From: an uncultured Bacteroidia bacterium | GTDB taxonomy: Bacteria; Bacteroidota; Bacteroidia; Bacteroidales; UBA932 | Assembly (NCBI GenBank): GCA_902785825.1 | Contig: CACZZZ010000005.1 | Location: 1 to 64,000 of the forward strand | Direction: 5' to 3' | DNA length: 64,000 nt | Translations under genes and position numbers: made by a program | Shown: piece by piece, positions 53,073 to 61,642 of the stretch | Layout: every line of letters starts with the position of its first letter | Numbering within the stretch: the stretch's first letter is position 1 | The notes under the pieces: generated by a model | Told to the model about the DNA's origin: nothing | Databases searched by the model: none | Seen by the model: only the letters and a program-made list of their open reading frames with translations

Positions 53073-55097
53073 ATGAAAAACTTCAAGGCAACTCTGCTTA
53101 TTCCAGCCGTTTTCTTATTCAGCATTGTCGAAGCCCAGAACAAAGCGGACTCGAGCCTCGTAATTAGAGAAGCTGTTGTCTCCGCAAGAAAGGGAGCCTC
53201 GGGGTATGGTAGCGGGACAATAGTGATCCCTTCGGGGGAAATCAAAAGCAGCCTGGCACTCCTTGGCGAGGCGGATATTCTGAAAGTCATACAATTACTC
53301 CCTGGCGTCCAAGCCGGTACGGAAGGCCTTTCAGGAATATACGTCCGGGGAGGTGGGGCAGATGAGAACCTGATTCTGCTGGACGGGATCCCCGTCCATT
53401 GCCAAGGCCACCTGCTGGGACTTCTCTCCCCTTTCCAAAGCGAGGCCATTGAGGACGTGACAGTCCATAAGGGAGTGTTTCCGGCAAGGTTCGGCGGAAA
53501 GGCATCGGGTGTCCTAGATTTCCAGACCGCCCAACCTCCTGACGATGGCCGGAAGAGACTGTGTCTCGGCATCGGTTCCTTAAGCGACAAAATACATCTC
53601 TCCGGCAAGACAGCTGGAGGGAAAGTCTCGTATTCGGTGAGTGGGAGGGGCATGCACACTCTTCTGATGGATGGAGCCTTCAAGGCTTTCAAGATTCCGG
53701 CAAATCTATATTTCCACGACCTCCACACGAAGGCGGAATGGTGTATCGACAGCGGTAACTCACTCTGTCTCAACTTTTTCGACAGCAAGGATAAACTTTA
53801 CTACTCGGAAGAAGACCAGAAAACAGACGTCGCCTGGGGGACCATGATGGTGGCGGCTGGTTGGAAAAAACGCTGGAACCCGAATCTGTGGTCTGAGATG
53901 ACGCTCGCCTCAAGCGGTTATTCCATGGGAACCGGAATAAAGCCCACAAGCGGTCACAGGGACTCTTATCGGACCGGAATGGACGATCTTATAGTCAAGA
54001 CGGGATTCATTTTCTCTGGAATCAAAGAACATAACATCAGGTTCGGAGGAGAGACGATCCGGCATGTTTTCACTCCGGAAGCGGACTTCGGGGACAACTT
54101 GAGCGGCGATCTCAACCCAACCTACCACGAGACCGGCTACGAGGCAGCCATCTACATGGAAGACAGGATCAAAGCCGTAAGCTGGCTGACAATCGACGCC
54201 GGACTGAGGGTGACCGCGTTCCGCTGCGGAGGCACCACACGCGCCATCCCGGAGCCCAGGCTTTCATTCTCTGCCGGAAAAGCCCCGGGGCCGGTCTTTA
54301 CCCTCGGGTACGGCAGGGTCTCCCAACACATCCACCAATTGTCGTCTCCCATCGCTGTGCTGCCTGTGGACATGATCGTACCCGTCACAAAATCCATAGG
54401 TCCGGAAGTCTCAGACCAGGTCTGTGCCGGCTTGAGCCTCAACCGGCCGACAGGATTTGAAGTCTCGCTTGACGCTTATTGGAAAGGTACTTCGGGGGTA
54501 CTGGAATTCAGGGACGGGATCGCTTTCATCGATGATTTCAAGAGTTGGGAAGATGATGTCGCGATCGGAAAAGGGCGTTCGTATGGGATTGAATTATATG
54601 CCCGTAAAAGCAATGGAAAGACCACAGGATGGCTGGGTTACACTCTCTCCAAGAGCGAGAGGCGCTGTCCCGGAAGTTTGATCAGCGAAGGGGAATGGTT
54701 CCCTGCCCGACACGACTGCCGGCATAGCGGGACCTTGGTCATCGAACGTGATCTGGGCCGTGGCTGGGAGGCTGGAGCGACCTGGACATATTCCACAGGA
54801 GGAGCGTTCACAATCCCGGAAAAGGACGGTAGCATGCCCCATGGTTCGACTCCGCTCACCAACCGCAGAGGAAACTACCGCCTGCCCCCTTCACACAGGC
54901 TCGACCTTGGGATGACAAACCATAAACCCAAGCGCCACGGGGAAAGAATATGGAGCCTGGGCTTATACAACGCCTATAACAGGAAGAACCCGAACCTTGT
55001 CATCTCTGTCGCTATAGACGAAGAGGAAGGTTCGGGTCCCAAAACGATAAGTTTTCTTCCTATAATACCTTCAGTGGGCTACACTAGAGTTTTCTGA
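53073..55097 (+). CDS. TonB-dependent outer-membrane receptor
   Basis: A 674-residue receptor with a signal peptide (about 1-21, ending VEAQ), a plug domain near 30-150 (LGEADILKVIQLLPGVQAG, GIYVRGGGADENLILLDGIPV, IEDVTVHKGVFPARFGGKASG) and a barrel ending SVGYTRVF. It lacks the N-terminal CarboxypepD_reg-like domain and any SusD partner, so a small ligand rather than glycan is more likely, but none is indicated. It is divergent from the M23 gene (85-nt gap) and its last 14 nt overlap the convergent gamma-subunit gene. Confidence 0.9.
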   Translation: MKNFKATLLIPAVFLFSIVEAQNKADSSLVIREAVVSARKGASGYGSGTIVIPSGEIKSSLALLGEADILKVIQLLPGVQAGTEGLSGIYVRGGGADENLILLDGIPVHCQGHLLGLLSPFQSEAIEDVTVHKGVFPARFGGKASGVLDFQTAQPPDDGRKRLCLGIGSLSDKIHLSGKTAGGKVSYSVSGRGMHTLLMDGAFKAFKIPANLYFHDLHTKAEWCIDSGNSLCLNFFDSKDKLYYSEEDQKTDVAWGTMMVAAGWKKRWNPNLWSEMTLASSGYSMGTGIKPTSGHRDSYRTGMDDLIVKTGFIFSGIKEHNIRFGGETIRHVFTPEADFGDNLSGDLNPTYHETGYEAAIYMEDRIKAVSWLTIDAGLRVTAFRCGGTTRAIPEPRLSFSAGKAPGPVFTLGYGRVSQHIHQLSSPIAVLPVDMIVPVTKSIGPEVSDQVCAGLSLNRPTGFEVSLDAYWKGTSGVLEFRDGIAFIDDFKSWEDDVAIGKGRSYGIELYARKSNGKTTGWLGYTLSKSERRCPGSLISEGEWFPARHDCRHSGTLVIERDLGRGWEAGATWTYSTGGAFTIPEKDGSMPHGSTPLTNRRGNYRLPPSHRLDLGMTNHKPKRHGERIWSLGLYNAYNRKNPNLVISVAIDEEEGSGPKTISFLPIIPSVGYTRVF

Positions 55098-55626
55098 TGA
55101 TCTCCATCCCCTTGCGGATAGCTTCCTCATTCTTTGGGATGAGGTGATGGTGACGCTCAGGGAGGGTCTTCCGCAACGCCGCGAGGACGCTCTCGATCCC
55201 AACCACGGGATGGATCTTCAGGAGACCTCCGAGAACGATCATGTTGAAGGTCTTTATGAGGTTCATCTCGGCGGCGGCATCCATGGCGTCGATACGGTAA
55301 ATGTCGATATCCTTCCTGGTAGGAGGCTCATTGATGCCGTAGCCGTCATAAATGATGACTCCACCTGGCTTGACCTTAGGCTCGAATTTTTCCAGCGAAG
55401 GCTGGTTGAGCACGATTGCGGTGTCATAACTGGAAAGGATCGGCGAAGACACGGGATCGTCGCTGACGATCACTGTCACATTAGCCGTGCCACCTCTCTG
55501 CTCAGGCCCGTAGGCAGGCATCCAGGTGACCTCCTTTCCTTCCATAAGACCGGCATAAGCCAAGATCTTTCCCATCGAGAGGACTCCCTGTCCTCCGAAT
55601 CCGGCGATTATAATCTCTTCTGTCAT
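55084..55626 (-). CDS. 2-oxoacid:ferredoxin oxidoreductase gamma subunit
   Basis: A 180-residue gamma-type subunit. GFGGQGVLSMGKILAYAG at the N-terminus is the family glycine-rich signature, followed by YGPEQRGGTANVTVIVSDDPV. Together with the alpha, beta and ferredoxin subunits upstream it forms an enzyme that oxidatively decarboxylates a 2-oxoacid to the acyl-CoA while reducing ferredoxin. Twelve nt separate it from the beta subunit. Given ilvE and buk in the same run, branched-chain 2-oxoacids are the likeliest substrates. Confidence 0.93.
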   Translation of the reverse strand: MTEEIIIAGFGGQGVLSMGKILAYAGLMEGKEVTWMPAYGPEQRGGTANVTVIVSDDPVSSPILSSYDTAIVLNQPSLEKFEPKVKPGGVIIYDGYGINEPPTRKDIDIYRIDAMDAAAEMNLIKTFNMIVLGGLLKIHPVVGIESVLAALRKTLPERHHHLIPKNEEAIRKGMEIIRKL

Positions 55627-55638
55627 GGTCTCAAGTTT

Positions 55639-56412
55639 TTATTTAACGGCACCGGTGTCTTTGAGATCTCCAAGGTGGTAGAACTCGAACATATTCTCCT
55701 CCATCCACTTGTTGGCTTTCTCAGGACTCATCTTCCAACCGGAGTTGCAAGTCGAGACGATCTCCACAAGATTGGATCCTTTACCTTGCATTGAATATTC
55801 AAAAGCCTTCCTGATGGCCTTCTTCGCGCGGTTGATGGCGGCTACTGTGTGGACAGCCTGGCGGGTCACATAGCAGGTACCGTCGAGGGTGGCGGCTATC
55901 TCGGTGATCTTCAGAGGATAACCGTGGAGACTGACCTCCCTGCCGTAAGGACAAGTGGCTGTCTTCATACCAAGAAGCGTAGTCGGGGCCATCTGACCTC
56001 CGGTCATGCCATAGATAGCGTTGTTTATAAATATGATAGTGATATTCTCAGCCCTGTTGAGAGCGTGAATGGTCTCGGCTGTACCGATGCAGGCGAGGTC
56101 ACCGTCACCCTGATAGGTGAAAACCAGCCTGTCAGGCCAGAGCCTCTTGGTGGCGCTGGCGAGTGCCGGTGCCCGGCCATGGGCCGCTTCCTGCCAATCG
56201 ACATCGATGTATTTATACGCGAACACGGCACATCCGACCGGGGATATCGCTATTGTCTTGTCGGTCATGCCCATTTCCTCGATGACCTCGGAAACCAGCT
56301 TATGGACAACTCCATGGCTGCAGCCAGGGCAGTAGTGCATAGGGGTGTCATTCAGCAGCGTGGGTTTCTTATAAACCACCTGGCCTTTCTCTATGATTTC
56401 TTCTCTTGTCAT
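55639..56412 (-). CDS. 2-oxoacid:ferredoxin oxidoreductase beta (TPP-binding) subunit
   Basis: A 257-residue subunit that binds thiamine diphosphate. The TPP motif is GDGDLACIGTAETIHALNR, continuing to NNAIYGMTGGQMAPTT; YCPGCSHGVVHKL near residue 28 supplies cluster-proximal cysteines. Length fits KorB/VorA-type subunits. It follows the alpha subunit by 12 nt. The same family serves 2-oxoglutarate, 2-oxoisovalerate and pyruvate enzymes, so specificity rests on context. Confidence 0.93.
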   Translation of the reverse strand: MTREEIIEKGQVVYKKPTLLNDTPMHYCPGCSHGVVHKLVSEVIEEMGMTDKTIAISPVGCAVFAYKYIDVDWQEAAHGRAPALASATKRLWPDRLVFTYQGDGDLACIGTAETIHALNRAENITIIFINNAIYGMTGGQMAPTTLLGMKTATCPYGREVSLHGYPLKITEIAATLDGTCYVTRQAVHTVAAINRAKKAIRKAFEYSMQGKGSNLVEIVSTCNSGWKMSPEKANKWMEENMFEFYHLGDLKDTGAVK

Positions 56413-56424
56413 GGTTTCCGTTTT

Positions 56425-57504
56425 TTAGAATGAGCTTTTAAGAACCTCGACAACTTCATCAGGATCCGGGATTATACCTCCCAGACGGCCGAAATGACGC
56501 ACAGGGACCTTGCCCTCGACAGCGAGGCGGATATCCTCGACCATCTGGCCGGCGTTGATCTCGAGAGAGAGTATTCCCTTGACTCTCCCTGCCAGAGCCT
56601 TGACTTCCTCTGTAGGGAAAGGCCACAGGGTTATAGGACGGAGAAGGCCAACCTTAATGCCCTGGGAACGGGCGATCTCAATGCTCTTCTTCGCTATACG
56701 GGCGGCCGAGCCGAAAGCCACGATGGCATACTCGGCATCGTCTAGCATGAACTCCTCGTAGCGGACTTCCTTGGCCTCGATCTCGCGGTATTTAGCCTGG
56801 ATCCTCAGGTTGATCACCTCCATCTCCTCGGAGCGGAGCTCAAGGGATGTGATGATATTGGGCTTCCTGCCCCCGATCCTTCCGGTAGTGGCCCAAGGGC
56901 ACTCCTTGATGATTTCTTCCTCGGTGCGGCGGGGCTTGAACGGAGGAAGCACGACTTTCTCCATCATCTGGCCGATAGCACCATCAGCGAGGATCATGGC
57001 AGGATTGCGGTAGCGGAATGCCAGAGTGAAGGCAAGATCCACGAAATCAGCCATTTCCTGGACTGAAGCCGGTGCCAGGACAATAAGGTGATAGTCGCCG
57101 TGACCACCTCCCTTGCAGGCCTGGAAATAATCAGACTGGCTGGGCTGGATAGTGCCAAGACCGGGACCTCCCCTCATAACATTCACGATAAGGGCTGGAA
57201 GCTCGGCTCCCGCCATGTAAGAGATACCTTCCTGCATCAGGCTGACGCCCGGGCTGGAGGATGATGTCATCACCTTCTTGCCGGTGCAAGCGCCTCCATA
57301 GACCATATTAATAGAGGAGACCTCACTCTCGGCCTGAAGGACCACCATACCCGTTGTCTCCCAGGGCTTCTGCTCGGCAAGAGTCTCAAGCACCTCCGAC
57401 TGGGGAGTGATAGGATAGCCGAAATAACCGTCGCAACCGCAGCGGATCGCGGCGTGGGCAATGGCCTCATTGCCTTTCATCAATGTGATTTCCTGATCTG
57501 CCAT
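56425..57504 (-). CDS. vorB: 2-oxoacid:ferredoxin oxidoreductase alpha subunit, VorB-like
   Basis: A 359-residue alpha subunit. The N-terminal pyrimidine-binding domain reads GNEAIAHAAIRCGCDGYFGYPITPQSE and TSSSSPGVSLMQEGISYMAGAELP; domain II follows (EYAIVAFGSAARIAKKSI near 240). At about 360 residues and without an N-terminal gamma-like fusion it matches the VorB (3-methyl-2-oxobutanoate dehydrogenase) form rather than the longer KorA. Four nt downstream of the ferredoxin gene. Vor is preferred because branched-chain aminotransferase and butyrate kinase lie upstream on the same strand; a 2-oxoglutarate specificity remains possible. Confidence 0.9.
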   Translation of the reverse strand: MADQEITLMKGNEAIAHAAIRCGCDGYFGYPITPQSEVLETLAEQKPWETTGMVVLQAESEVSSINMVYGGACTGKKVMTSSSSPGVSLMQEGISYMAGAELPALIVNVMRGGPGLGTIQPSQSDYFQACKGGGHGDYHLIVLAPASVQEMADFVDLAFTLAFRYRNPAMILADGAIGQMMEKVVLPPFKPRRTEEEIIKECPWATTGRIGGRKPNIITSLELRSEEMEVINLRIQAKYREIEAKEVRYEEFMLDDAEYAIVAFGSAARIAKKSIEIARSQGIKVGLLRPITLWPFPTEEVKALAGRVKGILSLEINAGQMVEDIRLAVEGKVPVRHFGRLGGIIPDPDEVVEVLKSSF

Positions 57505-57508
57505 AGCT

Positions 57509-57739
57509 TTACTCGGTTTTAAGACGGTAAACGGTTATACACCCGTCCGGGCACACTGTGGCGCAGGAGGCGCATCCGGTACAGGTGTCAGAGAGAACCT
57601 CATGGGCATAATTGTAGCCCTTCCGGTTCACTTCCTTGGTCGTGAGGGCGAGGACGTCAAGCGGACAGGCGACGACGCAAAGGTTGCATCCCTTGCATCT
57701 CTCGGTGTCGACGACGGTCGCCCCTTTCATTTTAGCCAT
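57509..57739 (-). CDS. 2x[4Fe-4S] ferredoxin subunit of the oxidoreductase
   Basis: A 76-residue delta-type ferredoxin subunit with two cluster motifs: RCKGCNLCVVACP and TCTGCASCATVCP, each CxxCxxCxxxCP. It passes electrons from the TPP site to soluble ferredoxin. First of the four subunit genes; 15 nt after the small TPR gene. Confidence 0.95.
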   Translation of the reverse strand: MAKMKGATVVDTERCKGCNLCVVACPLDVLALTTKEVNRKGYNYAHEVLSDTCTGCASCATVCPDGCITVYRLKTE

Positions 57740-57754
57740 AATACCTTAGTGTTA

Positions 57755-58030
57755 TTATTGATTGTACATGTCTTTGTTATAAAAATCCAGGATTTCGTTC
57801 GCGATGGTGTACGCGTTCCTGGCCGGGCTGTCCGGATTGATCGCCATTGCCTCAAGGTAATTATTGATAGCTCCCTGCCAGTCTCCTTTCTTGCGGAAGG
57901 CGTTGCCCAGCAAGTAGTAAGCCCTGTCCGAAGGAGTTTCCGAGGCTGAGATGAACGCTCGGAGAAGCCTAATGGCCTCGTCAGCGTCACCTTCCCGGAG
58001 AACGGACTCTATGGCGTCAAGCTCGTACAT
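57755..58030 (-). CDS. Small TPR protein
   Basis: A 91-residue protein of about two tetratricopeptide repeats (AYYLLGNAFRKKGDWQGAINNYLEAMAINPDSP). A longer frame begins at 58075 inside ilvE, but ATG at 58030 starts one base after the ilvE stop, gives MYELDAIESVLREGD, and is chosen. No signal peptide, so probably cytoplasmic. Its place between ilvE and the ferredoxin subunit suggests an assembly or scaffolding role for the oxidoreductase, which is inference only. Confidence 0.82.
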   Translation of the reverse strand: MYELDAIESVLREGDADEAIRLLRAFISASETPSDRAYYLLGNAFRKKGDWQGAINNYLEAMAINPDSPARNAYTIANEILDFYNKDMYNQ

Positions 58031-58031
58031 C

Positions 58032-59084
58032 CTATCCTTCGATGAAGACGCACCAGCCCCTCGGATCCGGCTCAAGGCCTTTCTGGATGCCGATGATCTT
58101 GCGGTACAGCATCTCGCTCTTTTCCCCGCACTTGTCCGGCGAGCCGAAAGTGTAGCGACGGATCACCTCCGGACTCTCGAGAGTGGGTTTGTCATCTATG
58201 GAACAGACAGGTGTGATGACAACAGCGGTTCCGCAGGAGTTAACCTCGTCAAATTCAGCGAGTTCCTCAACTCTTACAGGACGTTTTTCCACCTTCATAC
58301 CCATGTCGGCAGCCACAGTCCTGAGACTGTCATTTGTGATAGAGGGTAGGATGCTGTGAGACTCAGGGGTGATGTAGGTATTGCCCTTGATGGCGAAGAA
58401 GTTGGAGGAGCCGAATTCCTCGATGGTGGTCTTGGTGGAAGAATCGAGGAAAAGAAGCTCACGATAGCCTTCGTTATGGGCGACGTTGTAGGCGTGGAGT
58501 GACTGCGCGTAATTGGCTCCAAGCTTGTACCCGCCGGATCCGAAAGCCGCGGAACGGTCATAATTCCTGGAGATCACAGCAGTGGCCGGAGTCAGGCTCT
58601 TGTCACCTGAATATGTCCCGACAGGAGAGCACATCACCACGAACATGACATCTTTGGCGGAACGTATGCCAAGTTGAGGATTCCATCCGAAAAGAACAGG
58701 CCTAAGGTAAAGCGATGCCCCTGAAGCCTCATACGGAGGCAGGAACTCCAGGTTGTCCTTTACGCAACGGACGCACATATCAATGAACATCTCCTCTGAA
58801 GGGAAAGGCATGTCCAGATACCTAGCGCCGCTTTCCATCCTCTTGGCGTTCATGTCCGGGCGGAAAAGGCGGATCTTACCATCAACGCCCCTGAAAGCCT
58901 TGAGACCCTCAAAACAGGAGGGAGCATAATGGAATACCCCCGCAAAAGGGTTGAGAACCAGATTGAAGTCCTCGGTCTCAACCGGTGTTTCCCATTTTCC
59001 GTCCACACAACGGCTGTAAACGATAGTCCTTGTCCGTGTGTAACTGAACGACAGGTTGTTCCAATCTATATTATTATTCACCAT
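58032..59084 (-). CDS. ilvE: Branched-chain amino acid aminotransferase
   Basis: A 350-residue fold-type IV PLP enzyme interconverting Val, Leu and Ile with their 2-oxoacids. The lysine that binds PLP is in GGYKLGANYAQSL near residue 187; other marks are FEGLKAFRG, RPDMNAKRMESGARYL, and LFLDSSTKTTIEEFGSSNFF. It belongs to the eukaryote-like BCAT2 subgroup by length and motif. Within buk-ilvE-TPR-Vor it would supply branched 2-oxoacids to the ferredoxin oxidoreductase, or run in reverse to make amino acids from branched fatty acids. 25 nt separate it from buk. Confidence 0.95.
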   Translation of the reverse strand: MVNNNIDWNNLSFSYTRTRTIVYSRCVDGKWETPVETEDFNLVLNPFAGVFHYAPSCFEGLKAFRGVDGKIRLFRPDMNAKRMESGARYLDMPFPSEEMFIDMCVRCVKDNLEFLPPYEASGASLYLRPVLFGWNPQLGIRSAKDVMFVVMCSPVGTYSGDKSLTPATAVISRNYDRSAAFGSGGYKLGANYAQSLHAYNVAHNEGYRELLFLDSSTKTTIEEFGSSNFFAIKGNTYITPESHSILPSITNDSLRTVAADMGMKVEKRPVRVEELAEFDEVNSCGTAVVITPVCSIDDKPTLESPEVIRRYTFGSPDKCGEKSEMLYRKIIGIQKGLEPDPRGWCVFIEG

Positions 59085-59109
59085 AAACGATATGATTTTA
59101 AGAGTAAAT

Positions 59110-60243
59110 TCAGTCTTCGATGATCCTGTCTTTATTGTAAGTGTGGATCTTTGTCTCGCCAGAGAGGATCATGTAGCCGTTCTCAGCGAGGCTGTTGATC
59201 TCGTCCTCGCCGGGGAAAACCTCCACAGGGGCGATAAACCCGATCTTCGCCTTGATGTCAGCCATAATCTTCTTGCTGTGGGCGATGCCTCCAGTCAGGA
59301 GGATAGCGTCCACTTTGCCGTCCGCGGTGGCTGACATGGAGGCGATGTACTTGCAGATATTCAGTACATAAGCTTTCAGGAAAATAATCGCGAGCTCATT
59401 GCCGGCGGCAGCCATATTCTCAACATCGACCATGCTGTTGGTCCCGAAATACGCCACGGCTCCTCCCCTTCCGACCAGCTTCGTCTTGATTTCCTCCTTG
59501 GTGTACTTGCCGGAGAAACACATGTCTATCAGCTCGAAAGGAGGACAGCAGCCGGCCCTCTCGGGAGTTATTGGACCGTCTCCACCAAGCCCATGGTTGA
59601 CGTCTATCACGCGTCCGTTCCTGTGGAGGGATATTGTCGCTCCTCCGCCCATGTGGGCCACGATAAGGGTCACGTCGTTGACCTTCTTGCCATGTTCCCT
59701 GAGATAACGGCGAACTATCGCCCTTGAATTCAGGGCATGGAACAGTGTCTTGCGGGTGAACTCAGGTATGCCGCCCATCTTGCATTCAGGCAGCATCTCG
59801 TCGGCCATCGGAGGGTCGGCGATATACGCCACCGTCCTGCCAAAACGGGGCACCAGGCCCTTGGAGTCGCGGATCGCGTTGATCTCTCCGGCGATGTCGT
59901 CCGCAAGGATGGCGCTCAGGTTGCAGGCGTGGCGGCCGTCACGGCATGACATGAGGACATCCCTCATGTCCTGGTTGACATAATACACGCCGGTGATAAC
60001 CGGAGTGATCAGTCCTCCCCTTGCCATCACGATATCAACGTCCTCGAGAGGTATCCCCCTGGACTTCATGAAATCTTTGATGGCCTGGCGCCTCATGTCG
60101 CTCTGGTCCATCACGGAGGCGTACTTGGCGACTTCGTCGGCGCTGTGCTCAAGTTTCTCGTCGAAAACCCGTTTCCCCTCGGAATAGTAACCGAGTTTGG
60201 TGGTCGTCGATCCTGTGTTGATAATTAATATGTTTCCCTTCAT
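59110..60243 (-). CDS. buk: Butyrate kinase / branched-chain fatty acid kinase
   Basis: A 377-residue ASKHA-superfamily kinase forming ATP from butyryl- or branched acyl-phosphate. Signatures are ILIINTGSTTTKLGYY at the N-terminus, VARGGLITPVITGVYYVN, VAHMGGGATISLHRNGRVIDVNHGLGGDGPITPERAG (partial motif HMGGGATISLHRNG), and ILLTGGIAHSK near 315. Acetate kinase is excluded by these motifs. It heads the run with ilvE and Vor, so isobutyrate, isovalerate or 2-methylbutyrate are plausible products. The usual partner phosphotransbutyrylase is not in this window. A promoter lies just upstream. Confidence 0.95.
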   Translation of the reverse strand: MKGNILIINTGSTTTKLGYYSEGKRVFDEKLEHSADEVAKYASVMDQSDMRRQAIKDFMKSRGIPLEDVDIVMARGGLITPVITGVYYVNQDMRDVLMSCRDGRHACNLSAILADDIAGEINAIRDSKGLVPRFGRTVAYIADPPMADEMLPECKMGGIPEFTRKTLFHALNSRAIVRRYLREHGKKVNDVTLIVAHMGGGATISLHRNGRVIDVNHGLGGDGPITPERAGCCPPFELIDMCFSGKYTKEEIKTKLVGRGGAVAYFGTNSMVDVENMAAAGNELAIIFLKAYVLNICKYIASMSATADGKVDAILLTGGIAHSKKIMADIKAKIGFIAPVEVFPGEDEINSLAENGYMILSGETKIHTYNKDRIIED

Positions 60244-60261
60244 TTCGTTTTATTCTCGCCT

Positions 60262-60292
60262 TAAATATATTACATTTTTTTAACAATCTCAA
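60262..60292 (-). promoter_or_regulatory. Promoter of the buk-ilvE-Vor operon
   Basis: On the minus strand TTG (60292-60290), a 20-base spacer, and TATATTTA (60269-60262) match the Bacteroidota promoter with one mismatch in the last base of the -7 element. It lies 18 bases before the ATG of buk in the 108-nt AT-rich gap after trmO, in which I see no other feature. Confidence 0.6.
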
Positions 60293-60351
60293 GTTTTTTA
60301 TCAAAAATCGAAATTAATAACAGGCGAATACTAAACAAAATGACATCTGAA

Positions 60352-61065
60352 TCATTCTATGGATATGACTGTCAAAGTCTTGCCTTCGACCCTGAAACGC
60401 ACCTGACGGCCACCGAAGGACATCCCGTATTCTTTTCCGGGATCGTCCTGATACCTTGGCCGCGGGTCGATGGACAACACCTCCCTCAGAGCATCAAGAT
60501 CGACACCGGTGTTCCGGGCACTTTCCGGGAATATCACCTCAAGGGGTTCCCAAGAAGTAGTATCCACAAAACCGGACCGGACACCGGGGTGCGAGTCGGC
60601 GTATTCGATATAGGGTTTGATATCATAGATCGGTGTCCCGTCCATGAGGTCCGCTCCCAAGACATTTATAACCGGTCCAATAGACTTCCCTTCCGGGCTT
60701 TTGGCGTCATAATCAATAGATTCTATACGTACGGAAGACAGCCCTAGCGGATTCGGCCTGAAAGGCGACCGGCTCGCGAACACTCCCACACGCTTGTTCC
60801 CGCCCAGCCTCGGCGGCCTTACGGTCGCCTGGAAAGCTACGGCTTCTGCCAGTCTGGCAGAAGTCGGCCGGTTCCCAGAAAACTCCCAGATTAGCCAAAG
60901 GTAATCGAAGCCATCGAGGCCGCGGAGCGCGTCCGCAGAGCGGTATTCGGGTTCGAAGACTATACGGCCGCGAAGGGCCGGAGCCAGACCGGCCTGCCTA
61001 GGGATCCCAAACTTTTCCGGAAAAGGTGACCGGAAATATGCGATAGGTTTAATTTCCATATTCAA
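60352..61065 (-). CDS. trmO: tRNA t6A37 N6-methyltransferase TrmO
   Basis: A 237-residue SAM-dependent enzyme that methylates N6 of t6A at tRNA position 37. TrmO marks are FGIPRQAGLAPALRGRIVFE, VRPPRLGGNKRVGVFASRSPFRPNPLGLSSVRI and GTPIYDIKPYIEYAD. Before VRPPRLGG the segment NRPTSARLAEAVAFQAT is about ten residues longer than usual; the extra DNA includes a perfect 10+10 palindrome. The gene ends 2 nt... upstream it is preceded by the Lrp gene with a 2-nt gap, so the two are probably co-transcribed. MtaB elsewhere in the window acts on the same base. Confidence 0.92.
   Translation of the reverse strand: MNMEIKPIAYFRSPFPEKFGIPRQAGLAPALRGRIVFEPEYRSADALRGLDGFDYLWLIWEFSGNRPTSARLAEAVAFQATVRPPRLGGNKRVGVFASRSPFRPNPLGLSSVRIESIDYDAKSPEGKSIGPVINVLGADLMDGTPIYDIKPYIEYADSHPGVRSGFVDTTSWEPLEVIFPESARNTGVDLDALREVLSIDPRPRYQDDPGKEYGMSFGGRQVRFRVEGKTLTVISIE
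60843..60863. repeat. 10+10 perfect palindrome within trmO
   Basis: CTTCTGCCAG at 60843-60852 and CTGGCAGAAG at 60854-60863 are exact complements around one central T. It falls where the protein has extra residues compared with usual TrmO sequences, so it may be the footprint of a small insertion. Confidence 0.75.
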
Positions 61066-61067
61066 AG

Positions 61068-61541
61068 CTATTTAACGACCCTCACCGGAACCCCCGCTCC
61101 ACTCTTGACCTCCCCCATGACAAAGAAACTGTTAAGCCCCCCGATGCAATCGAGATCACCCAGGATCCGAAGAACGAACCTCTGGTACTCCTTCATGCTT
61201 GAAACGTAAACTTTCATCAGGAAATCATAGTCTCCAGAGATATTGTAACACTCCCCGACCTCGCCGAGATCCTGCACGGCATCCATCAATGCTTTCGCGT
61301 TCTCGAAAGTATGCTGTTTGAGTTTGATGAAGCAGAACGCCACAAACGAGCAGTCAAGTTTGTCGGTATCCAGCACAGCCGCGACCTTTTTGATATAGCC
61401 CTGCTCGCGAAGGCGTTTGACCCTCTCGAAAACAGGCGTGGGAGAGAGATGTACTTTGGCGGCAAGTTCCCTGTTAGTCACGTCGGCGTTCTCCTGAAGG
61501 GCCTTGAGGATGGCGACGTCTTTCTCATCCAATCCGTTCAT
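61068..61541 (-). CDS. Lrp/AsnC-family transcriptional regulator
   Basis: A 157-residue regulator with an N-terminal winged helix-turn-helix (LDEKDVAILKALQENADVTNRELAAKVHLSPTPVFERVKRL, about residues 4-45) and a C-terminal RAM ligand-binding domain (about 70-150, with VGECYNISGDYDFLMKV). Lrp members form octamers and sense amino acids, often methionine, leucine or branched-chain residues. The open frame starts further upstream but MNGLDEKD at 61541 fits the family. It is divergent from metY, with back-to-back promoters, so control of the methionine genes and of itself is likely; the nearby ilvE-Vor run is another possible target. Confidence 0.94.
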   Translation of the reverse strand: MNGLDEKDVAILKALQENADVTNRELAAKVHLSPTPVFERVKRLREQGYIKKVAAVLDTDKLDCSFVAFCFIKLKQHTFENAKALMDAVQDLGEVGECYNISGDYDFLMKVYVSSMKEYQRFVLRILGDLDCIGGLNSFFVMGEVKSGAGVPVRVVK

Positions 61542-61606
61542 GGTGAAAAATTCTGTTAAATCGGTGTTGCATGAAACATTCCCGAAAATATTCCTACTTG
61601 TTTTTA

Positions 61607-61638
61607 CAAAAATAGTAAAATTTTCCAAAGTTACACAA
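61607..61638 (-). promoter_or_regulatory. Promoter of the Lrp gene
   Basis: On the minus strand TTG (61638-61636), a 21-base spacer and TATTTTTG (61614-61607) match the Bacteroidota promoter. Its -33 element lies five bases from that of the divergent metY promoter. Confidence 0.6.
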
Positions 61639-61642
61639 CTTA

